This document shows, in pieces, positions 55,810 to 64,000 of a DNA stretch of 64,000 nt (positions are counted from its first letter, which is position 1; every line of letters starts with the position of its first letter). The position numbers were made by a program, and so were the translations under genes. The stretch covers positions 1 to 64,000 of the forward strand of contig JAJZUT010000009.1 of the NCBI GenBank assembly GCA_021847105.1, given 5' to 3'. The notes beneath the pieces are model-generated. The model had not been told where the DNA came from. It ran no database searches and was given only the letters and a program-made list of their open reading frames with translations. This DNA is from Pseudomonadota bacterium (GTDB lineage: Bacteria > Pseudomonadota > Gammaproteobacteria > Steroidobacterales > Steroidobacteraceae).

Positions 55810-56988
55810 ATGCACCGCGTCGAATCAGCACAGATCAAGGAGCTCGTTCTCGTCGGCGGCGGTCACACTCACTTGGGGGTACTCGAGCGTCTCAGTCGCA
55901 GTCCCCTCGGTGCAGTTCGCCTGACAGTCATCTGCCGCGAGGAGTCCACGCCATATTCGGGCATGCTGCCCGGGTTGATTGCCGGGCATTATGCGAGCGC
56001 GGACATTCATATCGACCTGCGGCCGCTGTGCCGCCTGGCCGGTGCGCGCTTTGTGCATGGCGAAGTGACCGGGCTCGATCTCGCCGGACGCCTAGTGCTG
56101 TGTGCAGAGCGCCCGCCAGTGCCCTACGACCTGCTCTCACTGAACATCGGCTCTGCACCGGATTTGCGCGCGGTACCTGGAGCAGCCGCCAGCGCCGTAC
56201 CTGTGCGGCCCATCGAGCCATTCATCGCGCATTGGCAAGCGCTGTGCCATCGGGCACTCGAGCGGCGCGGGCCGCTGCATATCGGTGTCGTCGGCGCCGG
56301 GGCCGGTGGCGTTGAAATCCTGCTCGCAATTCAATTTGGCCTGCGCCAGCGACTGGCCGCCGCGGGCAAGAATCCGAACGATGTACACCTGTCTCTCTTT
56401 ACCGATTCCGCGCGTATCCTGCCCACGCATGACAGGCGGACCCGGCGGATTTTTGAGCATCTCCTTGCCGAGCGAGGGATTCAGGTCCGCACTGGTCAGG
56501 CCGTCACTGCGCTCGCTCCGGGGCGCCTCACACTCGCCGATGGGAGTGTCTACCTGCTCGATGAGGTGCTCTGGGCGACTTCGGCCGCCCCGCCCCCCTG
56601 GATTGCACGCTCCGGACTTGCGGTGGACGCACAGGGCTTCGTGACTGTTCGCAATACTCTGCAGTCGATCTCCCATCCCGAGGTCTTTGCTGCGGGAGAC
56701 GTCGCCACGATGATTGACCAACCACGCCCCAAGGCGGGAGTGTTTGCGGTTCGGGCGGCCAAACCACTGGCGCAGAATCTGCGCCGGGCGGTGCTCGGGC
56801 GTGCGCTGAGGCCCTTCAAGCCGCAAGCGCATTTCCTCAGTCTGATCAGCACCGGTGACCCCTGTGCGGTCGCAAGCCGCAACGGTTGGGTTCTACATGG
56901 GCCTGTGATGTGGCGCTGGAAAAACTGGATCGACCGGCGCTTCGTGTCCCGTTTCCGCATTGCAGACACCGACGCGGCGCGCAGCTGA
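55810..56988 (+). CDS. FAD-dependent NADH dehydrogenase-like oxidoreductase (SelD-associated type)
   Basis: The protein has 392 residues from ATG 55810; the frame upstream is short and Arg-rich. The FAD motif is LVLVGGGHTHLGVLERLSRS, where HTH is typical of proteins fused to or encoded next to selenide water dikinase SelD. The second dinucleotide motif is VVGAGAGGVEILLAIQ, followed late by VFAAGDVATMIDQPRPKAGV. No SelD domain or selD gene is here, so this is the free-standing oxidoreductase part. A role in supplying reduced selenium is one idea; a general NDH-2-like function is another. Confidence 0.85.
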   Translation: MHRVESAQIKELVLVGGGHTHLGVLERLSRSPLGAVRLTVICREESTPYSGMLPGLIAGHYASADIHIDLRPLCRLAGARFVHGEVTGLDLAGRLVLCAERPPVPYDLLSLNIGSAPDLRAVPGAAASAVPVRPIEPFIAHWQALCHRALERRGPLHIGVVGAGAGGVEILLAIQFGLRQRLAAAGKNPNDVHLSLFTDSARILPTHDRRTRRIFEHLLAERGIQVRTGQAVTALAPGRLTLADGSVYLLDEVLWATSAAPPPWIARSGLAVDAQGFVTVRNTLQSISHPEVFAAGDVATMIDQPRPKAGVFAVRAAKPLAQNLRRAVLGRALRPFKPQAHFLSLISTGDPCAVASRNGWVLHGPVMWRWKNWIDRRFVSRFRIADTDAARS

Positions 56989-57161
56989 CCTCACCGCGTT
57001 GCATGAGTATCGGCGGAATAGCTGGCGCATATCCGGTTCGCCTCAGACACGCCGTTGCTTAGCGCTCTCGATTTCGCCAGCTTTGCTCGATCAACGAGAC
57101 GCTGGGCGGTGCGTCGGCTTGCGGGCTCACACCGCCTGCGAGGCAACGAGTCCACCGAACC

Positions 57162-58673
57162 TCAACGACCCAGCAGCCGAACCGCGCGGCGGTGCCGCGC
57201 ATCGCTCAGGAATCGCAGGAGAATGCGGTACGTATCGATGTCGAAGGCCGGCCGGCGGCCGGCGAGCAGCATCTCAACGTCCTCCTCCCCGCTCGCCTCG
57301 CCGAGGTAGATCCATTGGTCGATCAAATGCAGCGTGCGGCGCTCCTCAGCGCCCTCCGCCACACCAATTGGTCCAGCGTAGGGCCAGCGGACGATCCGGA
57401 TGGACTGTAGAGCCTGGGCAAGGCGAAGATCGTGCTGGGCGTGCGATTCCTGACCCACGCACACGCCGCGGCAGCGCTTGATCTGATGGCCAAAGCACGG
57501 CCCGGTACCGCTCTGCAAGCCGAGCCGGATGTCGCACAAGCCGTGCTCACCCGCGATCTTTCTAAGGCAGCTGAGCGCCTGGCGCGGTGAGCGAAATGCG
57601 CCGTAGCTATCCCCGGGCACGACCCGCTCGCCGCAGACGATCCGCGGGGCCCCCTCACCACCGAAGGTCCACGCGATGGTGCACAACTCCCGGATGCGAC
57701 GCAGTCTGCGATTCAGCACCGGCTGGCGATCCTTGATCAGCCGCGCTTCGAGCAGCAACGCCGCAAGCTCACCGGCGGTCTCGATCCACTCGATGTGCCG
57801 GGCTTGCTGGGCGAGGCGCATTTCCCGCTGCGCCCGGTGGTCATTGCGGAAATGATCCAGCACTCTTCGGCGCAGATGGATGCTCTTGCCCACGTAGAGC
57901 AGTAGGCCGTTCTCTGCGTAGATCAGATAAACGCCGGGCCCCTCCGGAATCCCATCCAACAGACTCTCGGAAAGGTTCGGCGGCAGACTCGGGATGTGCC
58001 ATTGTGACCGGCAGGCCGCGAGCAGCTCATCGAGGCGTGTACCCGCCAGTCGCTGCAGGAATTCCGCCACGACACGTGCATCGCCCAACGCGCGGTGCCG
58101 CGCCGAGCACTCCAGTCCCAAACGGCCCATCAGTGCATCCAAGCCATGCCCCCGCACACCGGGAAACAATGCCCGGGACAGCCTGACGCTGCAGAGCGAC
58201 GCCGGCTGGAAGTTCACCCCTTCACGACGGAACGATTGCTTAAGGAAGCCCAGATCGAAGCGTGCGTTGTGCGCCACGATGATGTGCCCTTCCAGCCGCT
58301 CGAGCAGCGCATCGCGCAGCTCGCAGAACGTCGGCGCCCCCGCCACCATGCGCTCGTCGATACCGGTCAGCGCCGTGATATGCGCCGGGATCATCCGTTG
58401 CGGATCGAGCAGCGACGACCAGCATTCGGTGCGTCCCTCGAAATCGATGCGCACCATGCCGACTTCCGTGATCCGATCGTGGACCGTGTTACCGCCGGTC
58501 GTCTCCAGATCGACGCAGGCGAGCGGCTTACCCAGCGCCCGGACCAGCGCGGCGAGCTGCACACTGTGCGCAAGGCCGATCGCCGTCTCGCACGATGCCC
58601 GCAGCGCGTGCCCCGCCGAGACGCGCTTCTCGGACGGCTCAAGCCGATCGGTGGAGGTTGAACGCTTGGTCAC
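57162..58673 (-). CDS. DnaQ-type 3'-5' exonuclease fused to GIY-YIG nuclease domain
   Basis: The protein has 503 residues. An N-terminal DEDDh exonuclease (about 50-215) shows ACVDLETTGG (Asp-x-Glu), HNARFDLGFLKQ and HRALGDARV. A GIY-YIG domain follows (about 245-325) with GPGVYLIYAENGLLLYVGKS and RRRVLDHF, as in UvrC and Cho. The C-terminal part has a CFGHQIKRCRGVC segment of Cho-like proteins. It may cut DNA 3' to lesions or trim ends during repair. It is alone and converges with the FAD gene. Confidence 0.87.
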   Translation of the reverse strand: MTKRSTSTDRLEPSEKRVSAGHALRASCETAIGLAHSVQLAALVRALGKPLACVDLETTGGNTVHDRITEVGMVRIDFEGRTECWSSLLDPQRMIPAHITALTGIDERMVAGAPTFCELRDALLERLEGHIIVAHNARFDLGFLKQSFRREGVNFQPASLCSVRLSRALFPGVRGHGLDALMGRLGLECSARHRALGDARVVAEFLQRLAGTRLDELLAACRSQWHIPSLPPNLSESLLDGIPEGPGVYLIYAENGLLLYVGKSIHLRRRVLDHFRNDHRAQREMRLAQQARHIEWIETAGELAALLLEARLIKDRQPVLNRRLRRIRELCTIAWTFGGEGAPRIVCGERVVPGDSYGAFRSPRQALSCLRKIAGEHGLCDIRLGLQSGTGPCFGHQIKRCRGVCVGQESHAQHDLRLAQALQSIRIVRWPYAGPIGVAEGAEERRTLHLIDQWIYLGEASGEEDVEMLLAGRRPAFDIDTYRILLRFLSDARHRRAVRLLGR

Positions 58674-58714
58674 GATTCAGATGCGCGCGTTAAGCTGCGA
58701 CCTCCGCACTTCGC

Positions 58715-60166
58715 TCACGGGTGCGTAAAGGCGTCGTTGAACGGTCGCGCGTAAGCATCATTGCTGGTCATGGCGGGCAGACCCAGCGCAGCCTCGATGA
58801 CTCTCGCCGTGCTGTAGTGATCATATCTGCGCTCACTGACGTAACCGGCCCTCACCGTACCCTCGGAGCCGAGCACCAGGGTCGCGACGTGATTGCGCAG
58901 AGTCTCACTCGACTCGTCCCAGGTGATGATCAAGAGGCTCTTCTGCTCACGCCATGCCGGCGAGCGGAACAGCGGCGCAAGCGTCTGGTGCAACCAGTGA
59001 CTCTGCACACGCAGGCTGAGCGCCGATCCGTTGCCGGAGGCTTCCCCGTCATCATAATCGTCAGCAGCGAGCCATGCGAAATCGGGAGTCGTAGCGCGGT
59101 GGCGCAGGTCCACCGGCCAGGCCCTCAGAGCCACCAGGTGAGCACGGCAGCGCTGCGCATTGCCCATGACGTCCGTGAAGTTTACAAATGGGGCGTCGTC
59201 CGGCTCATAGTATTTGTCATAGCGCGTGCTGGTGTTACAGGGCGTGCCCATACCCTGCTCGTAGGCTTTCCAGCTCTTGCCCGCCGCCTCGAGCAGGTCG
59301 CCGAGATTGCGCGCGGCGATGTGAATATGAGGGAAGTACGCACCGCCTGTCACAAATGTATCGCCGCCCGCAATGGCCAGATAATTCTCGTCGCTGGGAT
59401 GGTATACGGCCTGATAATTCGCCAACACCGTGCCGAGTGCCGCCAGCCGGTTGATGTAGGGCGCATTCCTCACAGCACCGATGACCTGTCCGTAGTTGGT
59501 GTTTTCCATCATGATCAGAAACACATGATCGAAGCGCGGCACGTCGGCCCGCGGCGGGCGAGGTGGTGCGAAACGCATCGCCGGCCTGACCACAAAGCTC
59601 ATTGCGGCAGCATAGCTTGCCGCTGCGGCGTTCCTGCCTCCGAGCCTGAGGCGCAGTCGCAGCGCGCGAGCCCCGGACGGTATGACCCCTGCGATGCTGC
59701 GCCGGGTGAAGCGAACTCGCCGGCAGATCGGCTCGCGCCGGACGCCCTGCAAATGGAACAGCCGACCCAAGCGGCTACCGGAGGCACTGAAAAACGCGAC
59801 CGTCAGCCATGCCGGCGCGATGCGGGCGCCGCACGCTGCGAAGCTTGCCGAGAGCGTGAATCGCTCGGGGCGGCCTCCGCGGTGCAACGGTATCGTTCGC
59901 TCGAGCTCGCTGGGTCCGTATGGCCCACTCGCGACCACCACCCTCGGCCCCGTTCCCCCAGGCCAAACCGCCGGCAGCGACCGGGCGCAGCGCAACGTCG
60001 GACTCCCGTGCGCAATGATCCACCCTGGAACGCTGGTTGCGGCCTGAGGGTCGGCGGTGCAAAGAAACGCCGGCGCGAACCCGAGGGGATTCAGATCCGA
60101 TGCCTGCGCCGCGCAGCCGAACAGTAGGGCAACGACGGCGCCGGCGAGCACCGATTTTCTTCGCAT
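58715..60166 (-). CDS. Exported phosphoesterase (alkaline phosphatase superfamily, AcpA-like)
   Basis: The protein has 483 residues from ATG 60166, which opens a signal peptide (MRRKSVLAGAVVALLFGCAA). A first domain of about 190 residues looks like a beta-sandwich of unknown role. The catalytic domain begins with FDHVFLIMMENTNYGQVIG, carries the DENYLAIAGGD block and ends with metal-binding SLLIITWDESSE and YDHYSTARVIEAALG. The Glu-Asn of MMEN is typical of acid phosphatase A and phosphoesterase relatives. It is divergent from another phosphoesterase at 60530, sharing a 363-bp promoter region that contains a Pho box. Confidence 0.85.
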   Translation of the reverse strand: MRRKSVLAGAVVALLFGCAAQASDLNPLGFAPAFLCTADPQAATSVPGWIIAHGSPTLRCARSLPAVWPGGTGPRVVVASGPYGPSELERTIPLHRGGRPERFTLSASFAACGARIAPAWLTVAFFSASGSRLGRLFHLQGVRREPICRRVRFTRRSIAGVIPSGARALRLRLRLGGRNAAAASYAAAMSFVVRPAMRFAPPRPPRADVPRFDHVFLIMMENTNYGQVIGAVRNAPYINRLAALGTVLANYQAVYHPSDENYLAIAGGDTFVTGGAYFPHIHIAARNLGDLLEAAGKSWKAYEQGMGTPCNTSTRYDKYYEPDDAPFVNFTDVMGNAQRCRAHLVALRAWPVDLRHRATTPDFAWLAADDYDDGEASGNGSALSLRVQSHWLHQTLAPLFRSPAWREQKSLLIITWDESSETLRNHVATLVLGSEGTVRAGYVSERRYDHYSTARVIEAALGLPAMTSNDAYARPFNDAFTHP

Positions 60167-60345
60167 GCTGGCACCTGCAGGGACTGAGCCGGATGGCAGC
60201 CCGGAGGGGGCATAGTATGGCGGGCATCGCTCGCGCACGTGAAGAGGCGACCCGGAGCCATTTCGGCCCGTATGGGGGAGCAGTGAGCTTGTGCACTCAA
60301 CGCACCGCGGCACTGTCGCTGCCTGTGCCGCCGCGACCCGGGTGA

Positions 60346-60380
60346 CCGTCACCGAACCGTCACCCGTCGCATGCTATAGT
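60346..60380 (+). promoter_or_regulatory. Two-unit Pho box and -10 element in the divergent phosphoesterase promoter
   Basis: The 11-bp units CCGTCACCGAA (60346) and CCGTCACCCGT (60357) are direct repeats resembling PhoB sites. TATAGT follows at 60375-60380, 8 bp later, the same layout as at 38037-38082. The orientation serves the phosphoesterase at 60530. The rest of the 363-bp intergenic region (60167-60529) shows nothing else I can name. Confidence 0.65.
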
Positions 60381-60529
60381 GAAATATCGCCAGGCACGGC
60401 CCGTGACTCGCATTTCAATGACCGCGTAGGCGAATGCGCAGGGAGCCGAGCACGCACAGTCGCGCCGGACCGTGCGCGGGACAAGTCAATGGGCTGGCGC
60501 GATGCCGGCTGGAAGGAGACGCGCAACTC

Positions 60530-63436
60530 ATGACCCAGTCCACCCTATCTGCTCGGCGCGCTTCGCGCTGGCTGCGCAGATTCATGCTGGGGATGTGCCT
60601 ACCCGCGCTGGCGGCCGCCACTGCGCCCACGACAGCGCAGCTGGTCGCAGCACCGGTCGGGATCACAGCCCACAATCACGGCCTTTACACCGCAGTTCTG
60701 CCGACCTGGCGTCGCGTCGCGCCGGTGGGGACGATCGTCAGCACACCGAATTTCCCGACCAAAGTGCTCAGCGTCGGTGCACATGTGCTGGTGCTCGCCA
60801 ATGGTGCAACGCCGTTCCAGACCGTGACCTGGTACGACTCTGCACTGCATCGGCAGGCCCGGCTCGCGGCCTTCAGCCAGGTCGCTCCGACACGCGCAAG
60901 CACTGTGGCCGAAGGCGGGGCCACGGGTATTGCGCTCGATCCTCGCCACACCGGCGCCGCCGGTACAGTCTACGCAACGAAGCAATCCCCGCAGCTGCGT
61001 CGGCGTGAAGCGGCAGCCACCGAGCGGGCGGAACAGAACCCGACAGCCATCCCGACCACGATCGTTTCGCACAGCGATCTGTTCCAGGGCATGGCCGCCG
61101 CAGACAACGGCATCGTGTATGCCACAGGCGGTGATTCGGACGCGGTACTCGCAGTGCGCATCAGCGGCGCAAGCGTACGGGTCGTGCATCGCTACCGGTT
61201 GCAGTGGCAACCCTTTCCGTCCAACCAGTACCCGTATACCTACCAGGGCAGTCACGCCCACAAGCCCTATCACTTCTATCCCGACTCCGTCGCCGTCGGC
61301 CCGCACGATCGACACCTGTATGTCACGGGGTTGCTCGCGAACAGCCTCGCCCGCATCGATATCCGCACCGGCCGAACCGACTACGTGAATGTCGGTCCGT
61401 ATCCGTTCGAGGTCATCCTGGCAGACGGCGGACACCGATTGGTGGTGAGCGACTGGGCGGGACGCGGTGTCACCATCCTGCAGCGCAGCACGCTGCGGGT
61501 GCTCGCAACCGTCCCCACGGGTCCTGCCGTTGGGCCTCACACCGTCGCCGCCGGCGTGCACCCGACAGCCATGACCGCTCAGGGAGGCGGGCCACTGATC
61601 TGGGTGGCGGATGCCAACAGTGATGCGCTGGTGCAGGTGGACACACGCGCGCTGAAGGCGGTGCGAGTGATTGCCGACAGTCCCTATCGCGGCGCCCCGC
61701 CCGGCAGCTATCCCGACGCGCTCGCCACGGCTCACGGGGATCTGTTCGTGGCCAACGCAGGCAATGACGATGTGGCTGTCTATTCACTCGCCACCGGCAA
61801 GCGCTTGGGGCTGATTCCGACCGGCTGGTATCCGAGCGATCTTGCGATCGGGCACGACAGTCTGTACGTGGTTGCCGCCAAGGGACTCGGCACCGGCCCG
61901 AACCTGCACTGGCAGTACATCGGCAACATGATGCACGGCCTGCTGCAAAAGGTCTCGCTGCGGCAATTGGCGCAGCACCTGCCCCGTTGGACCCGCCTCG
62001 CGCTCGCCGACAATCATTTCCTGCCAAGCCAGCGCCGAGCGCTCTCGAGGCGCAACGCCGCGGCCGGTGCGTTCCTGCGCCAGCACATCCGATATGTGGT
62101 CTTCATCCTGCGCGAAAACAAGACGTTCGACGAGGACCTGGGAGATTATCGGGCGGCAGCAGGCTGGGCGAATCCGCGCTTCGACCTGTACGGCCCGCGC
62201 GAGCTGCCCAACCTGTACCGCTGGGCCGCACACAACGTGCTGTTCGCTAATTTCATGGCCGACGGAGAAGTCACGGCGCAGGGGCACCAGTGGACCGACG
62301 GCGCGTCGGACTCCGACGTGGTGCAGCGCCTGTGGCCCGAATACTATTCGGGCCGCGGATTGAACTGGAACGCCGGGCCGGGTGGAACCGGTGCGCTCAG
62401 CGCCGCAGCGCAGCGCGCGCACGACCCGCTCGAATACGCGCATCAGAGACTCGGGCCGTACGCCAACCCCTGGATGAGCTATCCGCAGCGGCTGTATCTG
62501 TTCAACAACCTGCTCGCCCACCACGTCTCGTTCGAGGACTTCGGTGAAAACCTCACTCGCGCCCGCGACGGGGTCATTCGCGCCAGTCTGCTCGCCCATG
62601 TGGATCAGACCTACCCCGGCTGGAACCGCATGATCCGCGACGAATCGCGAGTCACCACAGCCATCGGATGGCTCAAGGCGCACCCCGGCAAGGCGTTCCC
62701 GCACTTCCTGTTCCTCTGGATTCCCGACGATCACACAGCGGGCCTGTCGCCCTGCTATTACAGCCCGGATTATTACGTCGCAGACAACGACCACGCCACG
62801 GCGCGGCTGCTGCACTACCTGGCCGAAACGCCCCAATGGCGCCATATGCTCGTCTTTCTGACTGAAGATGACGCCCAGAGTGGTGCCGATCACCTCAACG
62901 CGCACCGCACGTTCGCGTTGGCTATGGGCCCCTGGGTCAAGTCGGGCATTCTCGATACCCACCGTCTGTCACAGGTGAACATCGTGCGCAGCATCGAAGC
63001 AGTGTTCGCGCTGCCGGCGATGTCCCAGTGGGATGCCACGGCCGGGGTGATTTCCGGGATCTGGCGCCGCAGCCCGAGAGCGGAACGCATGCCGATCCGA
63101 CCGATGCAGGTACCCGTACAGTTCAATGCAGGCAAGTGCAGCAACGAGGCGCTGCTGCGCCGCGAGGCCGGTGCAACCGGCCATGCGCTAAGCGCGAACT
63201 GGCTTGGTCATCACCTCGATCCTCACGGCGCGACCGGCGGGCGACTCTCTGCCAGCGAGCGCTACACCCCGACATCGATTCTGACCGTCTCGGGCCCAGA
63301 GCAGATGCGACAGGAATGGATCGCGAGCAAGGGCGTGCGCAGCTATCTGTCCTTTCAGCGCTATCTTCGACGCTACGCCGCCGCGCACCGCAGCACAATC
63401 GCATCGTTCGAAGCGAACGACGGGCAGCTGCGCTGA
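60530..63436 (+). CDS. Exported YncE-like beta-propeller/phosphoesterase fusion protein
   Basis: The protein has 968 residues from ATG 60530, chosen for its GGAAGGAGA site; the leader (RRFMLGMCLPALAAATA) is a signal peptide. An N-terminal seven-bladed YVTN-type propeller (about 60-460) has repeats such as GIALDPRHTGAAGTVYAT, DRHLYVTGLLANSLARIDI and PDALATAHGDLFVANAGNDD. The C-terminal phosphoesterase domain starts with YVVFILRENKTFDEDLGDY and includes FLFLWIPDDHTAG and VFLTEDDAQSG, with a metal-binding Asp/His set. It probably hydrolyses phosphate esters in the periplasm; the propeller may bind substrate. A Pho box upstream fits phosphate-starvation control. Confidence 0.87.
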   Translation: MTQSTLSARRASRWLRRFMLGMCLPALAAATAPTTAQLVAAPVGITAHNHGLYTAVLPTWRRVAPVGTIVSTPNFPTKVLSVGAHVLVLANGATPFQTVTWYDSALHRQARLAAFSQVAPTRASTVAEGGATGIALDPRHTGAAGTVYATKQSPQLRRREAAATERAEQNPTAIPTTIVSHSDLFQGMAAADNGIVYATGGDSDAVLAVRISGASVRVVHRYRLQWQPFPSNQYPYTYQGSHAHKPYHFYPDSVAVGPHDRHLYVTGLLANSLARIDIRTGRTDYVNVGPYPFEVILADGGHRLVVSDWAGRGVTILQRSTLRVLATVPTGPAVGPHTVAAGVHPTAMTAQGGGPLIWVADANSDALVQVDTRALKAVRVIADSPYRGAPPGSYPDALATAHGDLFVANAGNDDVAVYSLATGKRLGLIPTGWYPSDLAIGHDSLYVVAAKGLGTGPNLHWQYIGNMMHGLLQKVSLRQLAQHLPRWTRLALADNHFLPSQRRALSRRNAAAGAFLRQHIRYVVFILRENKTFDEDLGDYRAAAGWANPRFDLYGPRELPNLYRWAAHNVLFANFMADGEVTAQGHQWTDGASDSDVVQRLWPEYYSGRGLNWNAGPGGTGALSAAAQRAHDPLEYAHQRLGPYANPWMSYPQRLYLFNNLLAHHVSFEDFGENLTRARDGVIRASLLAHVDQTYPGWNRMIRDESRVTTAIGWLKAHPGKAFPHFLFLWIPDDHTAGLSPCYYSPDYYVADNDHATARLLHYLAETPQWRHMLVFLTEDDAQSGADHLNAHRTFALAMGPWVKSGILDTHRLSQVNIVRSIEAVFALPAMSQWDATAGVISGIWRRSPRAERMPIRPMQVPVQFNAGKCSNEALLRREAGATGHALSANWLGHHLDPHGATGGRLSASERYTPTSILTVSGPEQMRQEWIASKGVRSYLSFQRYLRRYAAAHRSTIASFEANDGQLR

Positions 63437-63492
63437 ACTTGCCGTGAGCGTCGCGGGGGCTGCGCCCCGCGATGCTCTGCTCTGCATGAGTT

Positions 63493-63523
63493 CCCGGCCG
63501 GCGCCGGTGCGGCGCCGGCCGGG
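63493..63523. terminator. GC-rich hairpin between convergent genes
   Basis: A perfect 13-bp inverted repeat, CCCGGCCGGCGCC and GGCGCCGGCCGGG with a 5-bp loop, lies between the convergent phosphoesterase and HD-domain genes, 4 bp from the latter's stop codon. It lacks T runs. A second hairpin, CGCGGGG/CCCCGCG, lies near 63455-63474. Confidence 0.5.
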
Positions 63524-63527
63524 GTCG

Positions 63528-64000
63528 CTACATCGCCCGTCCGTTGTAGGTCTCGCGCTGTACCGCGGCGAGGAAAGCCTTAAGCTCCGCCACACGCCGC
63601 TTGCCGATGCGGCGAGCGGCGGGGGTGATCAACCGCGGCGGAATAGCGGTCAGAAATCCGCGCAATGCCTTGATCGCCGGAGCAAAGCTAGGCGCCTTCG
63701 CCCCGGTCAGCGCGAGCATGCGGGCCGCACCGATATCGCCTAGAAAGTCGAGCGAGTCTGCGTCGTGCAGCACGATTGCGGTCGGATCGTGACCGGGGTT
63801 GCTGTAATACATGTGCCCGCGCTCGGCCTGCTGCACGATGCCAATCTTGCGCATCGGGAAACCCGCGCGCTTCAGGATCGCCGGACTCTCGAGTGCCGCG
63901 CATGCACCGTGCTCGAGCTTGCGATCCGCGCACGGACGGAATGCCGCCATGTCGTGCAGAAAGGCGGCCGCAAACAGAGCATCCTTGTCGATCTTGAGAT
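63528..64000 (-). CDS. HD-domain metal-dependent phosphohydrolase, N-terminus cut by window edge
   Basis: The frame stays open to the right edge, so the N-terminus lies outside the window and the ATG at 63950 is internal. Visible HD-superfamily ligands are His-Asp in FAAAFLHDMAAF (at the edge), His in LEHGACAA and the final Asp in VLHDADSLDFLG. The part present has about 156 residues and ends in a basic helix (KRRVAELKAFLAAVQRETYN). The substrate is unknown; nucleotides or phosphorylated metabolites are usual. Confidence 0.8.
   Translation of the reverse strand, partial: LKIDKDALFAAAFLHDMAAFRPCADRKLEHGACAALESPAILKRAGFPMRKIGIVQQAERGHMYYSNPGHDPTAIVLHDADSLDFLGDIGAARMLALTGAKAPSFAPAIKALRGFLTAIPPRLITPAARRIGKRRVAELKAFLAAVQRETYNGRAM

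Noticed and set aside
63528..63950. Start of the HD protein at ATG 63950
   Set aside because: The frame continues upstream to the window edge and includes the essential His-Asp pair before that ATG, so it is internal.

Overview
The window is about 62% G+C and densely coded. It carries TonB-dependent outer-membrane receptors, a C-P lyase (phn) operon and PhoB-type Pho boxes, which suggests a Gram-negative proteobacterium, most likely a gammaproteobacterium of the Xanthomonadales/Steroidobacterales/Nevskiales kind. That placement is inference; no rRNA or tRNA is present to anchor it.

Region A (1-25,635) appears to be a sulfoquinovose (SQ, 6-deoxy-6-sulfoglucose) regulon. Its core is a GH31 sulfoquinovosidase (12.6-14.6 kb) in which the sulfonate-binding and catalytic residues of the E. 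coli YihQ type can be picked out by spacing. It also has a complete set of candidate sulfo-Entner-Doudoroff enzymes: SDR dehydrogenase, SMP-30 lactonase, IlvD/EDD dehydratase, HpcH/HpaI aldolase, mutarotase and sulfolactaldehyde dehydrogenase. A desulfonation branch follows: two sulfolactate dehydrogenases of opposite stereochemistry (SlcC-like, ComC-like) and a split sulfolactate sulfo-lyase (SuyA/SuyB). The predicted overall conversion is SQ glycoside to two C3 units plus sulfite. A GntR/HutC regulator lies inside the cluster. The same 17-bp palindrome occurs at the heads of the left operon, the two divergent central operons and the TonB-receptor gene. A second module under the left promoter (GMC oxidoreductase, Tat-targeted gamma subunit, DUF1080 3-keto-glycoside hydrolase, Gfo/Idh/MocA oxidoreductase) suggests an additional C3-oxidative route of glycoside cleavage. 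GlpD and two paralogous MFS permeases suggest use of sulfoquinovosyl glycerol. The TonB receptor is broken by a 1,386-bp ISL3-family element with a perfect 8-bp target duplication. Just beyond the receptor's terminator, at the window edge, lies what looks like the 5' end of a group II intron.

Region B (26.2-29.0 kb) is a small sulfur operon behind an AT-rich palindromic promoter: an exported DsrE-like protein, a periplasmic solute-binding protein and a DoxD/DoxA thiosulfate:quinone oxidoreductase-like protein. It may deal with sulfite or thiosulfate downstream of region A. Region C (29.8-34.9 kb) has a DHA2 multidrug permease and a very large exported BNR-propeller protein.

Region D (35.1-63.4 kb) is mostly phosphorus scavenging. 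It holds three exported phosphoesterases (35.1, 58.7 and 60.5 kb), an inositol-monophosphatase-family enzyme, a TonB receptor behind a three-unit Pho box, a TPR-sulfotransferase, and a phn cluster (phnN, a DUF1045 2H phosphodiesterase and a phnF-like gene on one strand; phnGHIJKLM and a hexapeptide acyltransferase on the other). The phnF-like regulator has lost its winged helix and has a perfect 15-bp inverted repeat at that point. The rest is housekeeping or accessory: an MFS permease, DoxX, a YghU-type glutathione transferase, a SelD-associated FAD oxidoreductase, an exonuclease/GIY-YIG fusion, and an HD-domain protein cut by the right edge.
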